Of a DNA stretch of 14,236 bases, positions 7,830 to 13,367 are shown one piece after another. The notes below the pieces were generated by a model. It saw only the letters and a list, made by a program, of their open reading frames with translations, did no database searches and was not told the origin of the DNA. The translations under genes and the position numbers were made by a program. This stretch comes from an uncultured Actinomycetes bacterium (GTDB lineage: Bacteria; Actinomycetota; Thermoleophilia; Gaiellales; F1-60-MAGs149). The stretch lies in assembly GCA_903847495.1 (NCBI GenBank), contig CAINDT010000017.1:1-14236 (forward strand), read 5' to 3'. How positions within the stretch are numbered: the first letter of the stretch is position 1; each line of letters opens with the position of its first letter.

Positions 7830-8621
7830 TCAGCAGGAACTGAACCCGAGCGCGGACGGCAGCTCGCCGACGCCGGGAAGGTCCAGGTCGGCGGTTGGCC
7901 ACGGCGAGGCGAACGTGCTCCCCTTGCCGCTGCGCACGAGGCACGTCCGCATGCCGATGCGGTGAGCGGTGGCGAGGTCGGCGACCGGGTCGTCGCCGAC
8001 CATCATGGCGTCGCCGGCCTTGACGCCGAGCACGGCCAGGGCGGCGCGATAGGCGCCCGCGGCCGGCTTGCCGATGACGGTGGCGCGCCGCCCGCTTGCG
8101 TACTCGAGCCCCTTGACGAACACGCCGGCGTCGAGCCCTGGGCCGGCGGGCGTGGGCCACCAGCGATTGCGCTGCATGGCGACGAACGCGGCGCCGTCCA
8201 TCAGAGCGCGGAACGCCTCCTGCAGGTGCGCGTACGTGATCGACTCGTCGGGCCCGCCGAGGCAGACCACCTCGGCCTCGCGCCCGTCGTCCACGAGGTT
8301 CAGCCCACCGCAGGCGGCAACCTCCGCGAAGGCGCCCGACTCGGCGAGCAGCAGCACCCGCCTGCCGCGATGGCGCCGTTGCAGGAACGCGACTGTCGCG
8401 GAGCCTGCGGTGACGATGCGCTCGGCCGGGTACGGCATGCCCATCGCGTCGAGTCGCACGGCGATGTCCGCACGCGTCTTGGACGTCGTGTTCGTCAGGA
8501 TCACGTGCGGCAGACCCGCCGCGTCGAGCGCGGCGATCGTCTCCCGCGCACCGGGCAGCGGCTCGTAGCCCACGTGGAGGACGCCCTCCATGTCGAACAC
8601 GATGCCGCGGGGCGCCGCCAT
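7830..8621 (-). CDS. HAD superfamily subclass IIA phosphatase (HDHD2/LHPP/NagD-like)
   Basis: A 263-residue cytoplasmic HAD-type hydrolase, probably a phosphatase on a small metabolite. Motif I is VFDMEGVLHVG, with nucleophile Asp10. The position two residues later, normally Asp in HAD phosphatases, is Glu12; relatives HDHD2 and LHPP also vary here. Motif II is ILTNTTSKTR (Thr43), motif III is TVIGKPAAGAY (Lys185) and motif IV is MMVGDDPVADLATAHRIGM (Asp210/211, Asp215). The IIA-type cap lies between motifs II and III and includes QRNRWW and GPGLDAGVFVKGLEYAS, which closely match the HDHD2/LHPP pattern. The ATG lies 28 bp after the stop of the amidase gene with only a weak GGGGT upstream. It is the last gene of the lipoprotein-amidase-phosphatase series. 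The substrate is unknown. Confidence 0.88.
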   Translation of the reverse strand: MAAPRGIVFDMEGVLHVGYEPLPGARETIAALDAAGLPHVILTNTTSKTRADIAVRLDAMGMPYPAERIVTAGSATVAFLQRRHRGRRVLLLAESGAFAEVAACGGLNLVDDGREAEVVCLGGPDESITYAHLQEAFRALMDGAAFVAMQRNRWWPTPAGPGLDAGVFVKGLEYASGRRATVIGKPAAGAYRAALAVLGVKAGDAMMVGDDPVADLATAHRIGMRTCLVRSGKGSTFASPWPTADLDLPGVGELPSALGFSSC

Positions 8622-8649
8622 GACCCCAGCCTACTCCGCGCCGCTGGTG

Positions 8650-9468
8650 CTACTGGAAGCGATAGGCGTCGGGACGCCGTGCGCTGAAGACCGGGATCAG
8701 ACGCCGCACCTCGGCGACGCGTGCGCGGTCGATCGCCGCGACGCAGATCGTCTCGCCATCGCCGGCATTCGCCAGCACCACACCCCAGGGATCGATGATC
8801 ATCGATCGCGCGTAGCGGGCACTACCGGCCCAGAACCCGTGCTGGTTGGCAGCGATCACGTACGCGGCGTTCTCGATCGCCCGCGCCCGCAGCAGCACCT
8901 CCCAGTGGTCGCGCCCCGTCGCCATCGTGAAGCCGGCCGGGACCATGAAGGCCTCGGCACCGGCAAGCGCGAGTTCGCGGTACTGCTCGGGGAAGCGCAG
9001 GTCGTAGCAGATGGTGAGTCCCACCGGCCAGCCGGCGACCTCGCTCAGCACGAGTTGGTCGCCGGGCCGGTTGGCGGCCGACTCGCGCGCCTCCGCCCCC
9101 TCCACGTCGATGTCGAACATGTGGATCTTGCGGTACGTGGAGACGCGGTTGCCCTCGGGGTCGAAGACCAGCGTGGTGTTGCTGGCGCGCACGCCAGGCT
9201 CCGTGTTTTCGCCGATCGATCCGCCGTGCAGCCACACGCCGTGCCGCTTCGCCCACGCGGCCATCGCCTGCGCGCTCTCGCCCTCGAGCGACTCAGCTGC
9301 CGCGATCATCACGTCATCCGTGCCGGTGCCGTTCCAACGCTCGGGCAGGGAGATGACCTCCGCGCCACGCGCCGCGGCCCGCGCGACAAGCCGCTCGGCT
9401 ACCTCGATGTTGTCTGCGACAGGTCGGTCCGCGTGCATCTGCACGCAGGCGACGATCGTCTCGCTCAC
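8650..9468 (-). CDS. Nitrilase-superfamily amidase, Nit1/Nit2-like
   Basis: A 272-residue carbon-nitrogen hydrolase. The Glu-Lys-Cys triad is visible: Glu43 in SLPERWN, Lys114 in YRKIHMFDIDV, and Cys154 in LTICYDLRFPE. The KIHMFDIDV...ES stretch, TGRDHWEVLLRARAIEN and IIDPWGVVLA match the Nit1/Nit2 branch, whose members are deaminated-glutathione amidase and omega-amidase. These repair or recycle alpha-keto amides in the cytoplasm, so a metabolite-repair role is likely; which amide it prefers is not readable. The GTG start (9468-9466) overlaps the upstream lipoprotein stop as GTGA and has no SD, indicating translational coupling. The phosphatase gene follows after 28 bp. Confidence 0.9.
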   Translation of the reverse strand: MSETIVACVQMHADRPVADNIEVAERLVARAAARGAEVISLPERWNGTGTDDVMIAAAESLEGESAQAMAAWAKRHGVWLHGGSIGENTEPGVRASNTTLVFDPEGNRVSTYRKIHMFDIDVEGAEARESAANRPGDQLVLSEVAGWPVGLTICYDLRFPEQYRELALAGAEAFMVPAGFTMATGRDHWEVLLRARAIENAAYVIAANQHGFWAGSARYARSMIIDPWGVVLANAGDGETICVAAIDRARVAEVRRLIPVFSARRPDAYRFQ

Positions 9469-10409
9469 GCCGCAGCGCCGGTCGTCGCACCGCCCAAGAG
9501 CTCACCGAGATCAAACCCGCCGGCGCCGCCAGCGCCTCCGAGCAGTGCCCCGAGGTCGAGGCCGCCCAGCAGGTCGCCCAGGCCACCCAGGCCAGAGGCA
9601 TCGCCGAGCGCGCCCGTCAGCAGATCCGTGATCGGCTTGGCATCGGCCGGCGCCTCGACCGTTACCGGGTCGGCGGCGACGACGCTGAGATCGACCAGCA
9701 GGCCGCCGCTCTTGGCGACGTCGCCCCCCGGTGCCGTGCTCAGCTGGACGCGATGGATGAGACCGTCGGAGCGACCGACCCACACGCTGGCCTCCGCATC
9801 GCCCGCGGCGAGCGCGGCGAGGTCGATCGGCAGGTTCTCCGCCAGCTCGCCGAGCTGGTCGGTCAGATCCGCGCCGGGATCGAGCTTGCCGCTGATGCGG
9901 TCGCACTCAACGTCGCCGACCTTCTCGACCGCGACGGCCTTGGGATCGCGGATCAGCTTCGAGATGTCTCCCAGCTGCCCGCCGATGCCGCCGAAGTCGA
10001 TGCCGAGCGGCTGGCCCAGCGCATACCACTGGCCGCCCACCTGCACCCACGTGTCCTCGGCGTTCTCGCGCAGGGAAATGGGCACGTCGAGCGGGCCAGC
10101 GCTGATCTTCGCGTCGGCCGTCAGCCCGGTGCCCGCATCGCCCTGCGTGGTGGCCTCGATCGTGATCGGACCACCGAGGAGACCGGCGATCCCGCCCAGC
10201 GCGCCGCCGTCGGACTCCGGCGCCGTGGCGTCGGCAGCCGGCACGAACTCGGCTGTGAACGTCGACGCGTTGGGACCGGCCGGCGGCAGCTTCGCATCAG
10301 CCAGCACCTTGCCCGGATCGGACGCGAGCTCGGAGCCGCCGCAGGCCGCAAGGACCGCGGTCAGTGCGAGCAGGGCGAGCAACGGAGAGAGACGGAGAAG
10401 ACGGTGCAT
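9465..10409 (-). CDS. LppX/LprG-like lipoprotein with a glycine/leucine-rich tail
   Basis: A 314-residue lipoprotein anchored outside the membrane. MHRLLRLSPLLALLALTAVLAAC is the signal peptide with lipobox LAAC (Cys23). The body resembles the LppX/LprAFG fold, whose known members carry lipids in mycobacteria: a strand-rich region with ITIEATTQG, TWVQVGGQWYALGQP, DVECDRISGKLDP and ASVWVGRSDGLIHRVQL. The match is by pattern only, so the ligand is unknown. The last about 45 residues are low-complexity Gly/Leu/Ala, including DLGALLGG and DLGELLGG, and a similar GGALGGIAGLLGG stretch occurs near residue 75. The ATG at 10409 is chosen for the signal peptide. Its SD is poor, and the open frame continues upstream to ATG 10484 without adding a sensible N-terminus. 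A -10-like TTTATT (10461-10456) lies upstream. It is the first gene of a three-gene operon. Confidence 0.8.
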   Translation of the reverse strand: MHRLLRLSPLLALLALTAVLAACGGSELASDPGKVLADAKLPPAGPNASTFTAEFVPAADATAPESDGGALGGIAGLLGGPITIEATTQGDAGTGLTADAKISAGPLDVPISLRENAEDTWVQVGGQWYALGQPLGIDFGGIGGQLGDISKLIRDPKAVAVEKVGDVECDRISGKLDPGADLTDQLGELAENLPIDLAALAAGDAEASVWVGRSDGLIHRVQLSTAPGGDVAKSGGLLVDLSVVAADPVTVEAPADAKPITDLLTGALGDASGLGGLGDLLGGLDLGALLGGAGGAGGFDLGELLGGATTGAAA

Positions 10410-10475
10410 GCGCTCATTGTGACCGACTTCCGCACCCTGCGGGAGACCCTTGTGGAATAAAGCGGACGTCGATGG

Positions 10476-10557
10476 CATTTGCATGTTCCGCCTTCACAGT
10501 AAACGGTGTATTTGCATTGCCACATTTGCATGTGAGATATGACAACCTTGTTTGCAT
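10476..10557 (+). promoter_or_regulatory. Four direct TTTGCAT boxes, candidate operator array
   Basis: TTTGCAT occurs at 10478-10484, 10511-10517, 10525-10531 and 10551-10557, all in one orientation, start-to-start distances 33, 14 and 26. Three copies extend to ATTTGCAT and the fourth is GTTTGCAT. The third lies in the inverted repeat CACAT-TTGC-ATGTG (10521-10534). The fourth contains the first two bases of the ATG of the helix-turn-helix gene. The first falls where a -35 for a leftward lipoprotein promoter (TTTATT, 10461-10456) would lie, with 17-bp spacing. Such clustering of an AT-rich 7-mer is unexpected in GC-rich DNA. The natural reading is a binding array controlling both divergent genes, perhaps by the encoded protein itself (inference). 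Confidence 0.55.
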
Positions 10558-10954
10558 GTCTGAATCCGGCGCCACCACCAAGGGCCCTCGCGGCTCGATC
10601 GGTCCTGAGACCTACGACGCGGTCAAGAAGCTGATCGACGCGGGCATGAACAAGACGGAGGCCTTCGCGCAGGTCGCCAAGGAGACCGGCCGCTCGGCCG
10701 CCACCGTCACCACCACGTACTACCGCATGGCCAAGCGCCAGCCCGGCGGCGGCGGCGTGCGCCAGTCCGCCAAGACGGCGAAGACCGCGACGCGCAAGGC
10801 CGTCGGCGGCCAGACGGATCGCCTCGCCGCGGACGCCCGCGCCGCGATCGACGCGCTGCACCAGCACGTCGCAGCGCTCGAGGCCCAGCTCGAGGAGCTC
10901 GCACAGAAATCGCAGGAGCTCGAGCGCATCAAGAAGGCCCTCGGCCGGATCTGA
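10556..10954 (+). CDS. Small helix-turn-helix plus coiled-coil protein, putative DNA-binding regulator
   Basis: A 132-residue soluble protein that I do not recognise by name. Residues 12-60 look like a helix-turn-helix: IGPETYDAVKKLIDAGM, then KTEAFAQVAKETG, a short turn (RSAA), and TVTTTYYRMAKR as a basic recognition helix. Residues 61-85 form a Gly/Lys/Arg/Thr/Ala-rich flexible basic linker. Residues about 87-132 are a heptad-rich coiled coil (HVAALEAQLEELAQKSQELE), suited to dimerisation. There are no cysteines, membrane segments or ligand domain. The start is ATG 10556, where the predicted fold begins; the frame is open to 10364, but the intergenic repeats argue against a longer form. No SD is present. 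A weak promoter (TTGCCA 10517-10522, TATGAC 10538-10543, 15-bp spacer) would give a nearly leaderless mRNA. It may autoregulate through the TTTGCAT boxes. A KfrA-like or nucleoid-associated role is an alternative. Confidence 0.75.
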   Translation: MSESGATTKGPRGSIGPETYDAVKKLIDAGMNKTEAFAQVAKETGRSAATVTTTYYRMAKRQPGGGGVRQSAKTAKTATRKAVGGQTDRLAADARAAIDALHQHVAALEAQLEELAQKSQELERIKKALGRI

Positions 10955-10976
10955 TCGCGGGCGGGATGGTCCAACG

Positions 10977-10991
10977 GGGTCAGACCCTTTT
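10977..10991 (+). terminator. Candidate intrinsic terminator for the helix-turn-helix gene
   Basis: GGGTCAGACCC (10977-10987) can form a 4-bp stem with a CAG loop and is followed at once by TTTT, 22 nt after the stop codon. The small stem is weak alone, but the surrounding 41-bp inverted repeat would fold into a far more stable hairpin. Confidence 0.4.
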
Positions 10992-11039
10992 GGAGCATGT
11001 CGGAGGGCGTCGTGCTGCTGCAGATGGGTCTCATGCTCC

Positions 11040-11054
11040 AAAAGGGTCTGACCC
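11040..11054 (-). terminator. Candidate intrinsic terminator for rsgA
   Basis: This is the mirror copy of the hairpin plus T4, read on the minus strand as GGGTCAGACCC then TTTT, about 18 nt after the rsgA stop. Because the arms are identical, both convergent transcripts meet the same sequence just after their stop codons. Confidence 0.4.
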
Positions 11055-11072
11055 CGTTGGACCATCCCGCCC

Positions 11073-11975
11073 CTACGTCGTCTCGAGCTCGTTGAGCAGC
11101 TTGCGGTAGGACGCGAGCCGTGCCGGCTCCACCAGCCGCTCGACCGCGCAGCCGTCGTCGCCGACGTGGCGACAGTCGGTGAAACGACACTCAGCCGAGG
11201 CGTCGGCGATGTCGCCGAACGCGCTGGCCAGGTCATCGGGTGTGATGCCCGCGAGCGAGAAGCTGCGGATGCCGGGCAGGTCGATCAGCGCGCCACCCGT
11301 CGGCATGTCGAGCCAGGTCGCCGTCGTCGTGGTGTGGCGGCCGCGCCCGGACAGCTCGTGGATCGCACCCGTCACCTGCCCCCCACCCGTGAGTGCGTTG
11401 ACGAGCGTGGACTTGCCGACGCCGGAGTGCCCGACGACGGCGGCCGTCCGTCCGCCGAGCAGATCGCGCACGGCGTCTGCACCGGCCGGTGTCCGCACGT
11501 CGACCACGACACCGTCGACGCCGATCGCGCGGTAGTCCGCCAGCACCACGTCGGGATCCTCGTCGGCGCGCTCCGCGAGATCCTCCTTCGTGATCGCGAG
11601 CAGAGGCTCCATGCCGCCGCGCCACGCGGCGACGAGGATGCGGTCGATCAGGCCGCGCCGCAGCGGCGGATCGGCGATCGAGGCGACGATCAGCACGCAT
11701 TCAGCGTTGACGGCGAGCACCTGCTCCTTCATGGCGCGCTCGCCCTCCGAGCGCATGCGCTGCTGCCGCCGCAGCTCGGTGCGCCGCGGCTCGATCACAT
11801 CGATGCGTCCACCTTCCTCTGCCTCGACGAGCAGCTGCACGCGATCGCCCGCGACCGGACGCCGATCGAGCCGACCGGCGAACTTCGCGATGCGCTCCTC
11901 CCCCGCGTCCGTCCGCACAGCGGCGAGCCCACCACCGACGGCGAGGACGAGTGCGGGTTCATGGCGGTCGCTCAT
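11073..11975 (-). CDS. rsgA: Ribosome small-subunit biogenesis GTPase RsgA
   Basis: A circularly permuted GTPase that binds the 30S subunit late in assembly. It has 300 residues. An N-terminal OB-fold region (about 8-75) precedes the G domain, where G4 TKED (129-132) comes before G1 GHSGVGKST (182-190), G2 GRGRHTTT (210-217) and G3 DLPGIR (232-237); this order is diagnostic. The C-terminal zinc motif is complete: Cys263-x4-Cys268-x-His270-x5-Cys276, although the usual EPGC ending is GDDGC. The ATG at 11975 has no SD. A TACGAT -10-like element (11990-11985) would place the mRNA start within a few bases of the ATG, suggesting a leaderless transcript. The divergent DUF3054 gene starts 14 bp away. 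Confidence 0.95.
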   Translation of the reverse strand: MSDRHEPALVLAVGGGLAAVRTDAGEERIAKFAGRLDRRPVAGDRVQLLVEAEEGGRIDVIEPRRTELRRQQRMRSEGERAMKEQVLAVNAECVLIVASIADPPLRRGLIDRILVAAWRGGMEPLLAITKEDLAERADEDPDVVLADYRAIGVDGVVVDVRTPAGADAVRDLLGGRTAAVVGHSGVGKSTLVNALTGGGQVTGAIHELSGRGRHTTTTATWLDMPTGGALIDLPGIRSFSLAGITPDDLASAFGDIADASAECRFTDCRHVGDDGCAVERLVEPARLASYRKLLNELETT

Positions 11976-11984
11976 GCGATCATC

Positions 11985-11990
11985 ATCGTA
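11985..11990 (-). promoter_or_regulatory. Candidate -10 element for leaderless rsgA
   Basis: On the minus strand TACGAT fits the TAnnnT -10 pattern and lies 9-15 nt before the rsgA ATG, so transcription would start at or very near the start codon. The element includes the first base of the divergent gene's ATG. No clear -35 is seen. Confidence 0.3.
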
Positions 11991-12364
11991 TGCCGTGGCT
12001 CCTCCTCGACGTCGCGTGGATCGTCCTGTTCGCGATCATCGGACGCCAGAGTCACAACGAGGGAACCGCTCTGGCGGGCATTGTCGGCGTCGCCTGGCCC
12101 TTCCTGATCGGGTACGTCGTCGGCGCGTTCGCCCTGCGCCTCCAACGCGCGCCGCGGTCGCTGGTGCGCATCATTCCCGTCTGGCTGCTGACGATCGTGA
12201 TCGGCATGGCGATCCGCACGATCCAGAAGGGCCGCGCCCCCGACATGGCCTTCATCATCGTTGCGACGATCGCGCTCGCGGTCGGCTTCATCGGCTGGCG
12301 GCTGATCGTCGCGGGAATCTGCCGCCGCCGCGCGGCGCGCGCTGATGACGCGGGTGCTGGGTAG
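11990..12364 (+). CDS. DUF3054-family small integral membrane protein
   Basis: A 124-residue membrane protein of unknown function. Four hydrophobic segments are visible: WLLLDVAWIVLFAIIG (3-18), LAGIVGVAWPFLIGYVVGAF (27-46), VRIIPVWLLTIVIGMAIR (58-75) and AFIIVATIALAVGFIGWRLI (86-105). A basic C-terminal tail (RRRAARADD) probably lies in the cytoplasm. The order LxD...F..IGRxSH, AWPFLxG, VWLLTIVIGMAIR and GWRL matches my recollection of DUF3054, common in actinobacteria and haloarchaea. The start is ATG 11990, at the first membrane segment; an in-frame GTG at 11951 lies inside rsgA and would add a polar, non-hydrophobic leader. No SD is seen. It ends 64 bp from the convergent MDR gene. Confidence 0.8.
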   Translation: MPWLLLDVAWIVLFAIIGRQSHNEGTALAGIVGVAWPFLIGYVVGAFALRLQRAPRSLVRIIPVWLLTIVIGMAIRTIQKGRAPDMAFIIVATIALAVGFIGWRLIVAGICRRRAARADDAGAG

Positions 12365-12428
12365 GCGACACGAAGGCTCTCGCTTGATCGCGACTGACGA
12401 CGCGAAGGCCTCGAGGTGGTCACGCCGT

Positions 12429-13367
12429 CTACGGCTTCAGCAGCAGCTTGCCGCCAGCGCGGTTGTCCTTGATCCGCTGGATCGCCTCGTTGACGTCCTC
12501 GAAGGGCAACTCGTCGCTGATCACGGCCTCCAGCGTGCCCGCCGCGACGAGCGCAAACAGCGCCTCCATCGTGCGGGCGGTCGCCTCAGGCGCGACGGGC
12601 AGGCCGCTGTAACCGACCACCCGCGCGTTCTTGCGGTACATCTCCTGCGGCCCGAACGAGAACGACGGACCGGCACTGGCGCCGTAGAGCACGAGCGTGC
12701 CCTTGGCGGCGAGCAACTTGATACAGGGCTCCGAGAAGGCACCGGCGAGCGGATCGAGGATCGCGTCGACGCCGTCGGGCGCGACCTCGCGCACTTCGGC
12801 CTCGAGCGCATCGGCGGCCGCGACGACGACGTCATCGCAGTACCGCGAGATCTGCCCCACGCGGTTCGGCGATGACGTCTGGGCGATCACACGCGCGCCG
12901 TGGGCCTTGGCCAGCTGCATCGCGATCGTCGAGACGCCACCGGAGGCGCCGAGGATCAGGACCGTCGAGCCGGCTCCGACCTCCGCCGCCTCAAGGCAGT
13001 CGAACGCCGTCACGCCCGGAATGCCGAGCGCGGCGGCCTGGGCGTCGGAGCAGCCAGCGGGGATCGCCGCCAGCGCGACATCCGGCACCGCGACCTGCTC
13101 GGCCCACGCGCCATCGCGCACGAGGCCACAGCCCGCGCCGCGGAACGCGACGCGCGCACCATCGGCCGTCGTGCCGACGCCTTCGCAGCCCGGCGTGCGC
13201 GGCAAAGGACCCGCCGCCGCCACCGCGCCGTTCGCGATCCAAACGTCGAGGGGATTGACTGCGCCATACGCGATCGTCACGAGCGACTCGCCCGCAGCGA
13301 CGGTCGGCTGATCGATCTCCTCAACGACGAGCGGCTCGCCGTACGCGTGCTGGCGGACCGCGCGCAT
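12429..13367 (-). CDS. Zinc-free MDR-family NADPH:quinone oxidoreductase-like protein
   Basis: A 312-residue medium-chain dehydrogenase/reductase that lacks the zinc ligands of alcohol dehydrogenases, as in quinone oxidoreductase/enoyl-reductase-like members. Visible features are an N-terminal GroES-like domain (YGAVNPLDVWIANG about 34-47, TPGCEGVG about 58-65), the LGIPGVTAFDCL segment (about 113-124), and a Rossmann domain with ILGASGGVSTIAMQLAKAHGA (about 138-158). NPLD replaces the catalytic-zinc Cys region. The C-terminal GGKLLLKP is characteristic of the group. It probably reduces a quinone or alpha,beta-unsaturated carbonyl using NADPH; the substrate is unknown. The ATG overlaps the dehydrogenase stop by one base (TGATG), so the two are co-translated. 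Confidence 0.88.
   Translation of the reverse strand: MRAVRQHAYGEPLVVEEIDQPTVAAGESLVTIAYGAVNPLDVWIANGAVAAAGPLPRTPGCEGVGTTADGARVAFRGAGCGLVRDGAWAEQVAVPDVALAAIPAGCSDAQAAALGIPGVTAFDCLEAAEVGAGSTVLILGASGGVSTIAMQLAKAHGARVIAQTSSPNRVGQISRYCDDVVVAAADALEAEVREVAPDGVDAILDPLAGAFSEPCIKLLAAKGTLVLYGASAGPSFSFGPQEMYRKNARVVGYSGLPVAPEATARTMEALFALVAAGTLEAVISDELPFEDVNEAIQRIKDNRAGGKLLLKP

Larger units (their letters stand above)
10959..11072. repeat. Perfect 41-bp inverted repeat with 32-nt centre (REPIN-like)
   Basis: The left arm (10959-10999) and right arm (11032-11072) are exact reverse complements over 41 bp, separated by 32 nt. Each arm begins GGGCGGGATGG, contains the small palindrome GGGTC-A-GACCC followed by TTTT, and ends GGAGCATG. 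It starts 4 nt after the helix-turn-helix gene's stop and ends on the base next to the rsgA stop, so it fills the convergent gap. Two inverted copies of a short palindromic unit around a spacer is the architecture of REP doublets (REPINs) moved by RAYT transposases; I see no transposase or target duplication here. A self-complementary non-autonomous element or a dedicated terminator are both possible. Confidence 0.9.

Noticed and set aside
8590..10422. A 610-codon plus-strand open frame opposite the amidase and lipoprotein genes
   Set aside because: Low-complexity Pro/Ser/Ala/Arg product opposite two recognisable genes.
10478..10557. Reading the TTTGCAT boxes as a CRISPR or plasmid iteron array
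   Set aside because: Units are 7-8 bp with irregular spacing of 14-33 bp and no rep gene or cas genes, so an operator array fits better.
10361..11236. A 291-codon minus-strand frame crossing the helix-turn-helix gene and the inverted repeat
   Set aside because: It overlaps rsgA out of frame and reads through the palindrome; no start site or domain.
12388..12405. Small hairpin TCGCG/CGCGA between the DUF3054 and MDR genes
   Set aside because: A 5-bp stem with an 8-nt loop and no T-run is too weak in GC-rich DNA to call a terminator.
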